Positions 9,156 to 18,601 of a stretch of DNA of 64,000 bases are shown one piece after another. Every line of letters starts with the position of its first letter. Within the stretch, counting starts at the first letter, position 1. The notes under the pieces were generated by a model. The model had not been told where the DNA came from and did no database searches. It saw only the letters and a list, made by a program, of their open reading frames with translations. Both the position numbers and the translations under genes were made by a program. The DNA comes from Burkholderia sp. WSM2230 (GTDB taxonomy: Bacteria; Pseudomonadota; Gammaproteobacteria; Burkholderiales; Burkholderiaceae), in NCBI RefSeq assembly GCF_000472445.1, contig NZ_AXAJ01000010.1, forward strand, positions 1 to 64,000. The letters run 5' to 3'.

Positions 9156-10307
9156 ATGACGAGCAGTTCCACCGTCAACCTTCTCGACCTCGACGCCCAA
9201 GGGCTCGTCGCCTATTGCGACAGCCTGGGCGAGAAGCCGTTTCGCGCCAGGCAATTGCAGCGCTGGATCCATCAGTACAACGCTGCAGACTTCGACGGCA
9301 TGACCGACCTCGCGAAGTCCTTGCGCGAAAAGCTGAAGGGGCGCGCCACGATCTCCATGCCGGGCGTCGTCAGCGACCATATTTCCACCGACGGCACACG
9401 CAAGTGGCTGATCGACGTCGGCAACAGCAACGCGGTCGAAACCGTTTTCATCCCCGAAGAAACGCGCGGCACGCTGTGCGTGTCGTCGCAGGCGGGGTGC
9501 GCGGTGAACTGCCGTTTCTGCTCGACCGGCAAGCAGGGTTTCTCGCGCAATCTCACAACCGGTGAAATCATCGGCCAGTTGCGCATGGCCGAATTCGCGT
9601 TGCGTGCGTCGCTCGGGTCGGCCGGCGGCCGTGCCACGGGCGGTGAAGGCAAGGGCGAGCGCGTCGTCACGAACGTCGTAATGATGGGCATGGGCGAGCC
9701 GCTTCTGAACTACGACGCGGTCGTGCCCGCCATGCGCCTCATGCTCGACGACAACGCCTATGGCCTGTCGCGCCGGCGCGTCACGTTGTCGACTTCGGGC
9801 GTCGTGCCCATGATGGACCGGCTCGGCGCCGATCTGCCGGTTGCGCTGGCTGTTTCGCTGCATGCGCCGAGCGATCCGTTGCGCGACATGCTGGTGCCGC
9901 TCAACAAGAAATATCCGCTGCGCGAATTGATGGCCGCTTGCCAGCGCTATCTGAAAGTCGCGCCGCGGGATTTCATTACATTCGAATATTGCATGCTCGA
10001 CGGCGTGAACGACAGCGAGGCGCAAGCGCGCGAACTGCTCGCCCTCACGCGCGACGTGCCGTGCAAGTTCAATCTGATTCCGTTCAATCCGTTCCCGGAG
10101 TCGGGCCTCGTACGCTCGAAGCCGGAACAGATCAAGCGGTTCGCGCAGGTGCTGGTGGACGCGGGCGTCGTCACCACGGTGCGTAAAACACGCGGCGATG
10201 ATATCGACGCTGCCTGCGGTCAGTTGGCCGGTGCGGTGAAAGACCGCACGCGCCTCGCTGAGCGCAGCGGGAAGGCAGCGAAGGTCATCGAGGTTCGCGC
10301 CGTGTAG
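9156..10307 (+). CDS. rlmN: 23S rRNA (adenine-2503-C2)/tRNA (adenine-37-C2) methyltransferase
   Basis: A 383-residue radical-SAM methyltransferase that methylates C2 of A2503 in 23S rRNA and A37 of some tRNAs. The [4Fe-4S]-binding CxxxCxxC motif is Cys115, Cys119, Cys122 (GCAVNCRFC), followed by STGKQGFSRN. A second Cys in KTRGDDIDAACGQL near the C-terminus is the usual catalytic cysteine. The start at 9156 (MTSSS) has AGGA upstream and agrees with relatives; an ATG at 9141 is in frame and would add five residues. A Gly-rich insert (GGRATGGEGKGER) lies before the VVMMGMGEPL motif. Confidence 0.95.
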   Translation: MTSSSTVNLLDLDAQGLVAYCDSLGEKPFRARQLQRWIHQYNAADFDGMTDLAKSLREKLKGRATISMPGVVSDHISTDGTRKWLIDVGNSNAVETVFIPEETRGTLCVSSQAGCAVNCRFCSTGKQGFSRNLTTGEIIGQLRMAEFALRASLGSAGGRATGGEGKGERVVTNVVMMGMGEPLLNYDAVVPAMRLMLDDNAYGLSRRRVTLSTSGVVPMMDRLGADLPVALAVSLHAPSDPLRDMLVPLNKKYPLRELMAACQRYLKVAPRDFITFEYCMLDGVNDSEAQARELLALTRDVPCKFNLIPFNPFPESGLVRSKPEQIKRFAQVLVDAGVVTTVRKTRGDDIDAACGQLAGAVKDRTRLAERSGKAAKVIEVRAV

Positions 10308-10523
10308 TAGGAGGGGCGTGAGTTGCAGGGCATTCCGCGCTATGCACCGGAAAATGCTCAAAAGCGCTTTGCGTCCCGGCAATTGAAAAGAAAGTTTGCA
10401 GAATCGATCGGAAGCGGCACAAGAGGCCGCGCATTTTGTTATAAACGGTCTGCGATTCGGACATGAGGTTTGGACCGGTCCGGTCGCACAAGTGAAAAAG
10501 AATCGACGCGAAAGGGATTTGGG

Positions 10524-11600
10524 ATGAGTGAGCCGCAGCACCCGCAGCCGCAGGACACAGACACGAACGAAGGCCGCTCCGCATCTGTCGCGCGGGCGGT
10601 GGTGCAGCCTGTGGGGCAGCCGGGCCTGGACTCGCTGGCAGCGGTTGGCGCGCGCTTGACGCAACTGCGCGAATCGAAGGGCTGGTCGATCGAAGACGTC
10701 TCGGCCCGGCTCAAGGTGGCGCCCGGCAAATTGCGCGCACTCGAAGCCGGCGACATCAGCCATTTGCCGGACACTACGTTCGCACTCGGCGTGGTGCGCA
10801 GCTACGCCAAGATGCTCGGCGCAGATCCCGCGCCGTTTACCCAGGCTCTGCGCCGCGAGAAGGGCGTGCCCGCGCCGGATCTGTCGATGCCGGCCTCGTC
10901 CGGTAAAGATTTGCCGCGCGGCCGCGTGTCGCTGTCGCTCGGCGGGGGCGCGCAAAAAAGCCGCTCGTGGTTGTGGGGCGTGGCGGCGGTCATCGTCGCG
11001 GTCATCGCGCTTGCCATGTGGCACACGAACGGTGGCGATTCGACGGCGTGGCTCTCGCGCCTGAAGGCGAGCGCGAACGGCGGCGCGGGTGGCGTTACCG
11101 GCGCATCGGGGGCCGTCGGTGCGGTCGGGCAGGGCCCGGCGGCCGGGTCCGAGGCTGCCGCCCAGGAGGTGGCATCCGCGCCCGAGACGGAGGCTGCGGC
11201 ACCGGGCGCAGCGTCGGCTACACCGATGCCCGCACCGCTCACCGCCGGCACGGCGCCCGCTTCCGCGCCGCCTGTCACGGCGACGCCCGCGGCGCCCGTC
11301 GCGAGCGCGCCGGCTGCGGTCGCCGCAGCGTCGGCCACGGCGCCACCTGCCGGTTCGGCAATCGTCGCGCTACGCGTGACGAAAGACAGCTGGTTCAGCG
11401 TGCGCGGCAAGGACGGCAAGGAAGTGTTCTCCGGCCTCGTGCGTGCAGGTGATACGAAAGAAGTAACGGGCGAAGCGCCCTTCAAGGTGACGGTCGGCAA
11501 CAAGGCGGGTCTCGAGTCGATCACGCTCGACGGCGCACCGGTCGATCCATCGAAATATGCGGGGGCGAAAGGCAACGTGGCGCGTTTTGCGTTGCCTTGA
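10524..11600 (+). CDS. rodZ: RodZ-like helix-turn-helix membrane protein (DUF4115)
   Basis: This 358-residue protein has the RodZ layout. A cytoplasmic helix-turn-helix domain spans about residues 38-105 (RLTQLRESKGWSIEDVSARL). One transmembrane helix lies near residues 145-167. A long Ala/Pro/Gly-rich periplasmic linker follows, and the C-terminal DUF4115 beta domain covers about 275-358. RodZ links MreB to the cell-wall elongation machinery. The ATG at 10524 has GGGATTTGGG just upstream; an in-frame TTG at 10470 is unlikely. It stands between rlmN and ispG, as in many proteobacteria. Confidence 0.9.
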   Translation: MSEPQHPQPQDTDTNEGRSASVARAVVQPVGQPGLDSLAAVGARLTQLRESKGWSIEDVSARLKVAPGKLRALEAGDISHLPDTTFALGVVRSYAKMLGADPAPFTQALRREKGVPAPDLSMPASSGKDLPRGRVSLSLGGGAQKSRSWLWGVAAVIVAVIALAMWHTNGGDSTAWLSRLKASANGGAGGVTGASGAVGAVGQGPAAGSEAAAQEVASAPETEAAAPGAASATPMPAPLTAGTAPASAPPVTATPAAPVASAPAAVAAASATAPPAGSAIVALRVTKDSWFSVRGKDGKEVFSGLVRAGDTKEVTGEAPFKVTVGNKAGLESITLDGAPVDPSKYAGAKGNVARFALP

Positions 11601-11612
11601 TACAGACGGTGT

Positions 11613-11644
11613 GCGCCGCGGCCAACCGGACTGCGGCGCTTTTT
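11613..11644 (+). terminator. Putative rho-independent terminator after rodZ
   Basis: A 7-bp stem GCGCCGC / GCGGCGC with a 13-nt loop is followed directly by TTTTT. It sits 13 bp after the rodZ stop. Some read-through into ispG is likely, since the genes are close. Confidence 0.65.
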
Positions 11645-11695
11645 CAATTCAGGCGCTGCATTTTTGCGGCGCGTGCGGCGTAAATGGGTCTTTCG

Positions 11696-13000
11696 ATGCA
11701 ATCCGAAGCTCAATCCCAATCGAGTAGCAAGATCGTCTCAAACGAGCCGGTGTTCGGCGGCCAGGCTCCCCGGCGCAGGTCTCATGCGGTGGATGTGCGG
11801 TGGGGCGGCCAGCTCGTCACGATCGGCGGCGACGCGCCCGTGCGCGTGCAGTCGATGACGAACACGGACACCGCCGACGCGATCGGCACCGCTATCCAGA
11901 TCAAGGAACTGGCTCAAGCCGGTTCGGAACTGGTGCGCATCACGGTGAATACGCCTGAAGCGGCCGCGGCTGTGCCGGCGGTGCGCGATCAACTCGACCG
12001 CATGGGCGTGTCGGTACCGCTCGTCGGCGATTTTCATTACAACGGCCACCTGCTGCTGCGCGACTATCCGGCATGCGCGGAGGCGTTGTCGAAGTACCGG
12101 ATCAATCCGGGCAACGTCGGGCACGGCGCGAAGCGTGACACGCAATTCGCGCAGATGATCGAAGCCGCCGTGAAGTACGACAAGCCGGTGCGCATCGGCG
12201 TGAACTGGGGCAGTCTCGACCAGGACCTGCTCGCGAAGATGATGGACGAAAACGCCGCGCGTTCCACGCCGTGGGAAGCGCAAAGCGTCATGTACGAAGC
12301 GCTGATCCAGTCGGCGATCGGCTCGGCGGAGCGTGCAGTCGAGCTGGGTCTCGCGCGCAACAAGATCATCCTGTCGTGCAAGGTGAGCGGCGTGCAGGAT
12401 CTGATCGCCGTGTACCGCGAACTCGCGCGCCGTTGTGAATTCGCGCTGCATCTCGGCCTGACCGAAGCGGGCATGGGCTCGAAGGGTATCGTCGCGTCAA
12501 CGGCTGCGTTGTCGGTGCTGTTGCAGCAGGGCATCGGCGACACGATCCGCATTTCGCTCACTCCCGAGCCCGGCGCGCCGCGTACCGGCGAGGTGATCGT
12601 CGGCCAGGAAATCCTGCAGACCATGGGCCTGCGCTCGTTCACGCCTATGGTGATCGCGTGCCCCGGCTGCGGCCGCACCACCAGCACGTTGTTCCAGGAA
12701 CTCGCGTCGCAAATTCAGACGTATCTGCGCACGCAGATGCCGGTGTGGCGGGATCAGTATCCTGGCGTCGAAAAAATGCATGTCGCAGTCATGGGTTGCA
12801 TCGTCAACGGCCCGGGCGAGTCGAAGCAGGCGAACATCGGCATCAGCCTGCCGGGCTCCGGCGAGAATCCGGCCGCGCCGGTGTTTATCGACGGCGAAAA
12901 GGTGAAGACGCTGCGCGGCGAGAACATTGCGCAAGAATTCCAGCAAATCGTGAGTGACTACGTCGAGCGCCGCTACGGCCGCGCCGAGGCGCTCAATTAA
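11696..13000 (+). CDS. ispG: 4-hydroxy-3-methylbut-2-enyl diphosphate synthase (flavodoxin)
   Basis: This iron-sulfur enzyme of the non-mevalonate isoprenoid pathway reductively opens MEcPP to HMBPP. The 434-residue form has the TIM-barrel motifs VQSMTNTDTADA, NPGNVG and RIGVNWGSL. The three cluster-binding cysteines are Cys322 and Cys325 (CPGCGRT) and Cys368 (MGCIVNGPGES). The ATG at 11696 (MQSEAQS) matches relatives as I recall them; an in-frame ATG at 11684 would add four residues. Proteobacterial IspG is usually near 370-430 residues, and the insert after the barrel is typical of beta members. Confidence 0.95.
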   Translation: MQSEAQSQSSSKIVSNEPVFGGQAPRRRSHAVDVRWGGQLVTIGGDAPVRVQSMTNTDTADAIGTAIQIKELAQAGSELVRITVNTPEAAAAVPAVRDQLDRMGVSVPLVGDFHYNGHLLLRDYPACAEALSKYRINPGNVGHGAKRDTQFAQMIEAAVKYDKPVRIGVNWGSLDQDLLAKMMDENAARSTPWEAQSVMYEALIQSAIGSAERAVELGLARNKIILSCKVSGVQDLIAVYRELARRCEFALHLGLTEAGMGSKGIVASTAALSVLLQQGIGDTIRISLTPEPGAPRTGEVIVGQEILQTMGLRSFTPMVIACPGCGRTTSTLFQELASQIQTYLRTQMPVWRDQYPGVEKMHVAVMGCIVNGPGESKQANIGISLPGSGENPAAPVFIDGEKVKTLRGENIAQEFQQIVSDYVERRYGRAEALN

Positions 13001-13019
13001 ACATCGGCTATTCATTGAG

Positions 13020-14360
13020 ATGACTGAACAGAAGAAAAAGCTCGAAAAGCTGTCGGGCGTGAAGGGCATGAACGACATCCTTCCGCAGGACGCCGGGCTG
13101 TGGGACTTTTTCGAGACCACCGTCAAGTCGATGCTGCGTTCGTACGGATACCAGAATATTCGTACGCCGATCGTCGAACATACGCAGCTGTTTACGCGCG
13201 GTATCGGCGAAGTGACCGACATCGTCGAGAAGGAGATGTACAGCTTTACCGACGCGCTGAACGGTGAAAATCTGACCATGCGCCCGGAAAATACGGCAGC
13301 GGTGGTGCGCGCAGCGATCGAGCACAACATGCTTTACGACGGCCCGAAGCGTCTGTGGTACATCGGCCCGATGTTCCGTCACGAGCGCCCGCAACGCGGC
13401 CGTTATCGCCAGTTCCATCAGGTGGGCGTGGAAGCGCTCGGCTTTGCCGGTCCTGACGCCGACGCCGAAATCATCATGATGTGCCAGCGCCTGTGGGACG
13501 ACCTCGGGCTTACGGGCATCAAACTCGAAATCAATTCGCTGGGTCTGGCGGAAGAACGCGCCGCGCATCGCGTGGAACTGATCGCGTACCTCGAAAAGCA
13601 CATGGACGTGCTCGACGAAGATGCGAAGCGCCGTCTCTACACGAACCCGCTGCGCGTGCTCGATACGAAGAATCCGGCACTGCAGGAAGTCGCGCAGAAT
13701 GCGCCGAAGCTGATCGACTTCCTCGGCGAGGAATCGCGCGCGCATTTCGAAGGTTTGCAGCGCATTCTGAAGGCGAACAACATTCCGTTCACGATCAATC
13801 CGCGTCTCGTGCGCGGTCTCGATTACTACAATCTGACCGTGTTCGAATGGGTGACGGACAAGCTCGGCGCGCAGGGCACCGTAGCCGCGGGCGGCCGTTA
13901 CGATCCGCTGATCGAGCAGCTCGGCGGAAAAGCCACAGCGGCGTGCGGCTGGGCCATGGGCATCGAGCGGATTCTTGAGCTGCTGAAGGAAGAGCAGCTC
14001 GTGCCGGAAGACGAAGGTTGCGACGTTTATGTGGTCCACCAGGGCGACGCGGCGCGCGAGCAGGCCTTCATCATTGCCGAGCGGCTGCGCGACACGGGCC
14101 TCGACGTGATCCTGCATTGCAGCGCGGACGGTCAATCGGCAAGTTTCAAATCGCAGATGAAGCGCGCCGACGCAAGTGGCGCCGCGTTCGCGGTTGTGCT
14201 CGGCGAAGACGAGATTGCGAACGGCACGGTGGGCGTCAAGCCGCTGCGAGATACAACTGCTAACGGCGGTAAAAGCGAGCAACACAACGTGCCCGCCGAA
14301 GACTTGACCGAATTTCTAATCAATGCGATGGTTGCAACCGCCGAAGACGGCGACGACTGA
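13020..14360 (+). CDS. hisS: Histidine--tRNA ligase
   Basis: A 446-residue class II aminoacyl-tRNA synthetase. Visible signatures are GVKGMNDILPQD at the N-terminus, motif 2 (MFRHERPQRGRYRQFHQ), the histidine-specific LVRGLDYYNLTVFEW, and motif 3 (AAGGRYDPL with GWAMGIERI). The C-terminal anticodon-binding domain starts near residue 335. The start at 13020 lies 19 bp after the ispG stop; a longer in-frame extension overlaps ispG and is unlikely. hisZ, the paralogue used in histidine biosynthesis, lies 9 kb downstream. Confidence 0.96.
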   Translation: MTEQKKKLEKLSGVKGMNDILPQDAGLWDFFETTVKSMLRSYGYQNIRTPIVEHTQLFTRGIGEVTDIVEKEMYSFTDALNGENLTMRPENTAAVVRAAIEHNMLYDGPKRLWYIGPMFRHERPQRGRYRQFHQVGVEALGFAGPDADAEIIMMCQRLWDDLGLTGIKLEINSLGLAEERAAHRVELIAYLEKHMDVLDEDAKRRLYTNPLRVLDTKNPALQEVAQNAPKLIDFLGEESRAHFEGLQRILKANNIPFTINPRLVRGLDYYNLTVFEWVTDKLGAQGTVAAGGRYDPLIEQLGGKATAACGWAMGIERILELLKEEQLVPEDEGCDVYVVHQGDAAREQAFIIAERLRDTGLDVILHCSADGQSASFKSQMKRADASGAAFAVVLGEDEIANGTVGVKPLRDTTANGGKSEQHNVPAEDLTEFLINAMVATAEDGDD

Positions 14361-14438
14361 TCGCGATGTCGTCGGGCCGGTTCTTTGCCGATCAGGCTCG
14401 ACACACACCCGTAGTAAGAAAGAGGAAATCGCCGGGCA

Positions 14439-15068
14439 ATGAGTTACCACGACGAACAAGAATCGATTGAAGGTCTGAAGGCTTGGTGGGCGCAGTGGGG
14501 TAATGCAACCACATGGATCGTGCTGGTGGTGCTGGTCGCCGCAGCTGGCTGGAACGGCTGGAATTTCTGGCAGCGGCGTCAGGCGGCGGAAGCGGCGGTG
14601 CTGTACGACCAGGTGCAGCAGGCAGTGGCATCGGGCGATAAGGCGAAGATCACGCGCGTCGCCGCAGACATGGAAGACAAGTTCAGCCGCACCGCGTACG
14701 CGCAAATGACCGCGCTTGGCGCCGCGAAGGCGCTCTACGGTGCCGGCGACGAAGCCGGCGCCAAAGCCCAGTTGCAATGGGCCATCGATCATGCGAAGGA
14801 CGAGGAGTTCAAGCAGGTTGCCAAGCTGCGCCTCGCTTCGCTGCTCCTCGACGAAAAGGCCTACGACCAGGGCCTCGCACTGCTCGCAGAGCCGCAGTCC
14901 GAGGCGTTCAAGGGCATCGTGGCAAACGGCCGCGGCGATCTGCTCGCCGCTCAAGGCAAGCGTGACGACGCGCGCGCGGCCTACAAGCTCGCGCTCGATT
15001 CGCTGCCGAAGACCGACAGTTCGGCGCGTCAGCTGATCCAGTTCAAGCTCGACGCACTGGGCGGCTAA
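14439..15068 (+). CDS. YfgM-like TPR membrane protein
   Basis: A 209-residue protein with a short cytoplasmic N-terminus (MSYHDEQESIEGLKAWWAQWG), one transmembrane helix about residues 22-42, and a periplasmic tetratricopeptide-like domain. This is the YfgM (DUF2133) architecture. E. coli YfgM associates with the SecYEG translocon and the chaperone PpiD. Its place between hisS and bamB matches E. coli (hisS-yfgM-bamB-der). An AGAGGAAA sequence upstream serves as ribosome-binding site. Confidence 0.9.
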   Translation: MSYHDEQESIEGLKAWWAQWGNATTWIVLVVLVAAAGWNGWNFWQRRQAAEAAVLYDQVQQAVASGDKAKITRVAADMEDKFSRTAYAQMTALGAAKALYGAGDEAGAKAQLQWAIDHAKDEEFKQVAKLRLASLLLDEKAYDQGLALLAEPQSEAFKGIVANGRGDLLAAQGKRDDARAAYKLALDSLPKTDSSARQLIQFKLDALGG

Positions 15069-15130
15069 ACGCCGCGTGCAATGGCCAACCGGCCTTTCTT
15101 TAACCAATTTCCTGAATGCTTCGTCCACCG

Positions 15131-16276
15131 ATGAATCTGCTGAAACGATACGCTGTGCCCGTTGTCTGTGCGATGACCGTCCTCGCTCTCGCGGCATGCT
15201 CATCCACGAAAGACGAGCGCCGCGTGCCGACGCCGCTCACCGAATTCAAGCCCGTGCTGGACGTGCAGCAAGCCTGGAAGACGAGCGTCGGCAAGGCAGG
15301 CCGTTATCTGTTCTCGCCAGTCGCGGTCGGCGACGCCGTGTACGCGGCCGGCGCGAACGGTTCGGTTGCGAAGATCGACGCGCAAACCGGCAAGGACATC
15401 TGGCGAGTCAAGCTGCACGACGACATCTCCGCGGGCGTTGGCAGCGACGGCACGTTGACGGCGGTCGGCGGCCTGAAGGGCGACGTCTACGTGCTCGGCG
15501 CGGACGGCAAACAACTGTGGACGGCCAAGGCGCCTGGCGAAATCATCTCGCCGCCGCTCGTCGGCAACGGCCTCGTGGTCGTGCGTACGGTGGACGGCCA
15601 GATCGTCGCGTTCAATGCGCAAACCGGCGAGCAGAAGTGGAACTACCGCAACCGCGCGGTGCCGCTCAATCTGCGCGTGTCGTCGGGCATGACGTTCGCG
15701 GGCGACGCGGCCGTGCTGGCAGGCTTCCCCGGCGGTGCATTCTCGGCCATCAATCTGCAGACCGGCGAGGCTTACTGGCAAACGCCGGTGTCCTACCCGA
15801 AGGGCGTGACGGAAGTGGAGCGCATCAACGACGTGACCGGGCCGCCCACGCTGGTCGGATCGGAAACCTGCGCGGTGACCTTCCAGGGCCAGCTTGGCTG
15901 TTTCGATGCGAACTCGGGCCGCGCGCTGTGGGAAAAGGCGTTTTCGAGCGCGAGCGGTCTCGCGCAGGACGACCGCGCGGTAGTGGCGGCAGACGACTGG
16001 TCGGTCGTGTCGGCGTTCGACGTCAACACCGGCGCGCCGCTCTGGAAGAACGACAAGCTCAAGAACCGCGAATTGGGCGTGCCGTTCATCCTCGGTCATG
16101 CGGCGGTGCTGGGCGACTATCAGGGCTACGTGCACTTCCTGTCGCGCGAGGACGGAACGCTGGTCGCACGTGTGAAGACCGACGGCAGCGCGATTACCGC
16201 AGCACCGGTGCTGGCCGGCGAGACGCTTGTCGTGCAAACGCGCGACGGCGACCTGTACGGCTATCGTCCGCGCTAA
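15131..16276 (+). CDS. bamB: Outer membrane protein assembly factor BamB
   Basis: A 381-residue lipoprotein of the BAM complex, folded as an eight-bladed PQQ-type beta propeller. The signal peptide ends in lipobox LAAC with Cys23 when translation starts at 15131. Repeated propeller motifs such as GKDIWRVKL, GKQLWTAKA, GEQKWNYRN and GRALWEKAF mark successive blades. An ATG at 15116 would add five residues before the signal peptide. The gene ends near a GC-rich hairpin. BamC is encoded 9 kb upstream, so two BAM lipoproteins fall in this window. Confidence 0.95.
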   Translation: MNLLKRYAVPVVCAMTVLALAACSSTKDERRVPTPLTEFKPVLDVQQAWKTSVGKAGRYLFSPVAVGDAVYAAGANGSVAKIDAQTGKDIWRVKLHDDISAGVGSDGTLTAVGGLKGDVYVLGADGKQLWTAKAPGEIISPPLVGNGLVVVRTVDGQIVAFNAQTGEQKWNYRNRAVPLNLRVSSGMTFAGDAAVLAGFPGGAFSAINLQTGEAYWQTPVSYPKGVTEVERINDVTGPPTLVGSETCAVTFQGQLGCFDANSGRALWEKAFSSASGLAQDDRAVVAADDWSVVSAFDVNTGAPLWKNDKLKNRELGVPFILGHAAVLGDYQGYVHFLSREDGTLVARVKTDGSAITAAPVLAGETLVVQTRDGDLYGYRPR

Positions 16277-16304
16277 ATCGCGTGGCAGCGCCGTCGAGCG
16301 TGCA

Positions 16305-16333
16305 GGCCGGCTTTGCCGGCCGCGCGTTTTTTT
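16305..16333 (+). terminator. Terminator-like hairpin after bamB
   Basis: GGCCGGC, loop TTT, GCCGGCC forms a perfect 7-bp stem; a run of seven T follows after five intervening bases. The gap before the T run makes it less canonical. Confidence 0.6.
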
Positions 16334-16843
16334 GACGGCGCGCCGCCATAGCACCGCGCTGCGACGTGCAGCGGAGTCTGCAGTGAGCCCAGTGAGCGCA
16401 GGGAGCGCCGCACAGTAGGCAAATGAATTTCAACGGACTGGCTGGTCCGGCGAGATCGACAGAAAGCGGCCGATAACAGCGATCGACAGGAGCGGCGGAC
16501 ACACACCACGTACCTGAGCGGTACCGGCAAGCGGTCAACATAAACGGCCTGTGCGGCCCTGGCCCTGACCGTTGCTTGCGGTGCGTCGCATTGAATTGCA
16601 CTGCGCCGCAAAGCGCGCAGCGTAACTGGCGCGCGAGCCGCCGCGCAGCAAGACGTAACCAGGGCAGCCCGATGGCGCTGCGCATACAGCCAAACCCCGT
16701 CCGCCTCGGCGCGCATCTGGACAGCGCATCCGGGGCTGGCCGAATTCGTGATAATTTTCGTCAAACGCTGCCGTGTAGCGGCGCAATGGCGTCGCCATGC
16801 GGTCGGTCGGTTCCGATCCGCGTTTCACCGTGAACAACATCTG
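16334..16843 (+). other. Long non-coding gap before der
   Basis: About 510 bp separate the bamB terminator from der, whereas neighbouring genes are tightly packed. No frame in it has protein-like composition. A possible -10 (TGATAATTT near 16749-16757) could start der transcription about 85 bp upstream of its ATG. I see no tRNA, repeat or insertion sequence. Confidence 0.4.
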
Positions 16844-18181
16844 ATGAAACCCGTTATTGCCCTCGTCGGGCGCCCCAATGTGGGGAAATCCACGCTCTTC
16901 AACCGTCTCACGCGTTCGCGTGACGCGCTCGTTGCCGACCTGCCGGGTCTCACCCGTGATCGCCACTACGGCGAAGGACGCACCGGCGAGCGGCCCTACC
17001 TCGTTGTCGACACCGGCGGTTTCGAGCCGGTTGCGAAAGACGGCATCCTGCACGAGATGGCGCGCCAGACGCGTCAGGCCGTGGAGGAGTCGGACATCGT
17101 CGTGTTCATCGTCGACGGCCGCAATGGTCTCGCGCCGCAAGACAAGTCGATTGCCGATTATCTGCGCAAGACTGGCCGGCCGATCTTCCTCGTCGTCAAC
17201 AAGGCCGAGGGGATGAAGTACAGCACGGTCGCCGCCGACTTCTACGAACTCGGTCTGGGCGACCCGCGCGCCATTTCCGCGGCGCACGGCGACGGCGTGA
17301 CGGAAATGATCAACGAGGCGCTTGGCGTCGCGTACGCGGGCCAGCCGGAAGAGAGCGACGAGGACAAGGAAGCGCGCGGCGTGAAGATCGCGATCGTCGG
17401 CCGCCCGAATGTCGGCAAGTCGACGCTGATCAACGCGCTCGTCGGCGAAGAACGGGTGATCGCGTTCGATATGCCGGGCACCACGCGCGATTCGATCTAC
17501 GTCGACTTCGAGCGGCAGGGCAAGCCGTACACGCTGATCGACACGGCTGGCCTGCGCCGCCGCGGCAAGGTGTTCGAGGCAATCGAAAAGTTCTCGGTGG
17601 TGAAAACGCTGCAGTCGATTTCGGACGCCAATGTCGTGATTCTGCTGCTCGACGCGCGCCAGGATATCTCGGAGCAGGACGCGCATATAGCCGGCTTCGT
17701 GGTGGAACAGGGCCGCGCGCTGGTGGTGGGCGTGAACAAATGGGACGGGCTCGATTCGCATGTGCGCGAGCGCACGAAAGCGGATCTGGAACGCAAACTA
17801 AAATTTCTCGACTTCGCCAAGTTCCATTTCATTTCCGCTGCGGAAAAGACTGGCATTGGCCCGCTGATGCGCTCTGTCGACGACGCCTACACGGCCGCGA
17901 TGTCGAAGCTGCCCACGCCGAAGCTCACGCGCGCGCTGATCGAGGCCGTGGAGTTCCAGCAGCCGCGTCGCCGCGGTCCGGTGCGGCCGAAGTTGCGTTA
18001 CGCGCACCAGGGCGGACAGAACCCGCCGATCATCGTGATTCACGGCAATGCGCTCGACGCGATCACCGAAACGTACAAACGCTACCTTGAAAACCGCTTC
18101 CGTGAAACTTTCAAGCTGACCGGGACTCCATTGCGAATAGAGTTCAGATCGTCGACGAACCCTTACGCGGACAAAGGCTGA
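16844..18181 (+). CDS. der: Ribosome biogenesis GTPase Der (EngA)
   Basis: This 445-residue protein has two tandem GTPase domains followed by a KH-like domain, an architecture unique to Der, which is needed for 50S subunit maturation. The P loops GRPNVGKST occur near residues 9-17 and again from residue 186. Switch motifs DTGGFEP and DTAGLRRRGK and the specificity motifs NKAEG and NKWDG are visible. The start at 16844 (MKPVIALVGRPN) is standard; a 96-bp upstream in-frame extension is not conserved. Hfq follows 154 bp later. Confidence 0.97.
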   Translation: MKPVIALVGRPNVGKSTLFNRLTRSRDALVADLPGLTRDRHYGEGRTGERPYLVVDTGGFEPVAKDGILHEMARQTRQAVEESDIVVFIVDGRNGLAPQDKSIADYLRKTGRPIFLVVNKAEGMKYSTVAADFYELGLGDPRAISAAHGDGVTEMINEALGVAYAGQPEESDEDKEARGVKIAIVGRPNVGKSTLINALVGEERVIAFDMPGTTRDSIYVDFERQGKPYTLIDTAGLRRRGKVFEAIEKFSVVKTLQSISDANVVILLLDARQDISEQDAHIAGFVVEQGRALVVGVNKWDGLDSHVRERTKADLERKLKFLDFAKFHFISAAEKTGIGPLMRSVDDAYTAAMSKLPTPKLTRALIEAVEFQQPRRRGPVRPKLRYAHQGGQNPPIIVIHGNALDAITETYKRYLENRFRETFKLTGTPLRIEFRSSTNPYADKG

Positions 18182-18255
18182 ACCCAGGCTGAAACCCGCG
18201 TGTGCGTTGGGTTTGGCCGCTTCGGCAGGGGCCCCGCGCGAAAACGAAAATCGGC

Positions 18256-18261
18256 TATAGT
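18256..18261 (+). promoter_or_regulatory. Putative hfq -10 element
   Basis: TATAGT followed by GTAGCGG lies 75 bp upstream of hfq. No strong -35 is visible in the GC-rich DNA before it. Confidence 0.35.
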
Positions 18262-18335
18262 GTAGCGGTTGACGGCGGATATCTTTTTCTTCTGTCGTCA
18301 ATTCAGTCAACCTGCAAAAAAATACGGAGTTTGCT

Positions 18336-18572
18336 ATGAGCAACAAAGGGCAATTGTTACAAGACCCGTTTTTGAACGCACTGCGTAAAGAGCATGTGCC
18401 GGTGTCGATCTACCTGGTCAACGGCATCAAGCTTCAAGGGAACATCGAATCGTTCGACCAGTACGTCGTGTTGCTCCGGAATACAGTCACCCAGATGGTC
18501 TACAAGCACGCAATCTCGACTGTCGTGCCAGCCCGTCCGGTGAATTTCCACCCGGATTCCGAACAGTCCTAA
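18336..18572 (+). CDS. hfq: RNA chaperone Hfq
   Basis: This 78-residue Sm-like protein forms a hexamer that pairs small RNAs with mRNAs. Sm1 and Sm2 motifs are visible: QDPFLNALRKEHVPVSIYLVNGIKLQG and the YKHAISTVVP end of Sm2. Unlike E. coli Hfq (102 residues) it has only a short C-terminal tail, as usual in Burkholderiales chromosomal Hfq. ATACGGAG precedes the ATG as ribosome-binding site. The order hfq-hflX-hflK-hflC matches the gamma- and betaproteobacterial cluster. Confidence 0.97.
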   Translation: MSNKGQLLQDPFLNALRKEHVPVSIYLVNGIKLQGNIESFDQYVVLLRNTVTQMVYKHAISTVVPARPVNFHPDSEQS

Positions 18573-18601
18573 CCCCGTCGCGGCCGGCGTAGCGTCGCCC
18601 G

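Noticed and set aside
18192..18214. AAACCC...GGGTTT inverted repeat after der
   Set aside because: Only six pairs with an 11-nt loop and no T run; too weak to call a terminator.
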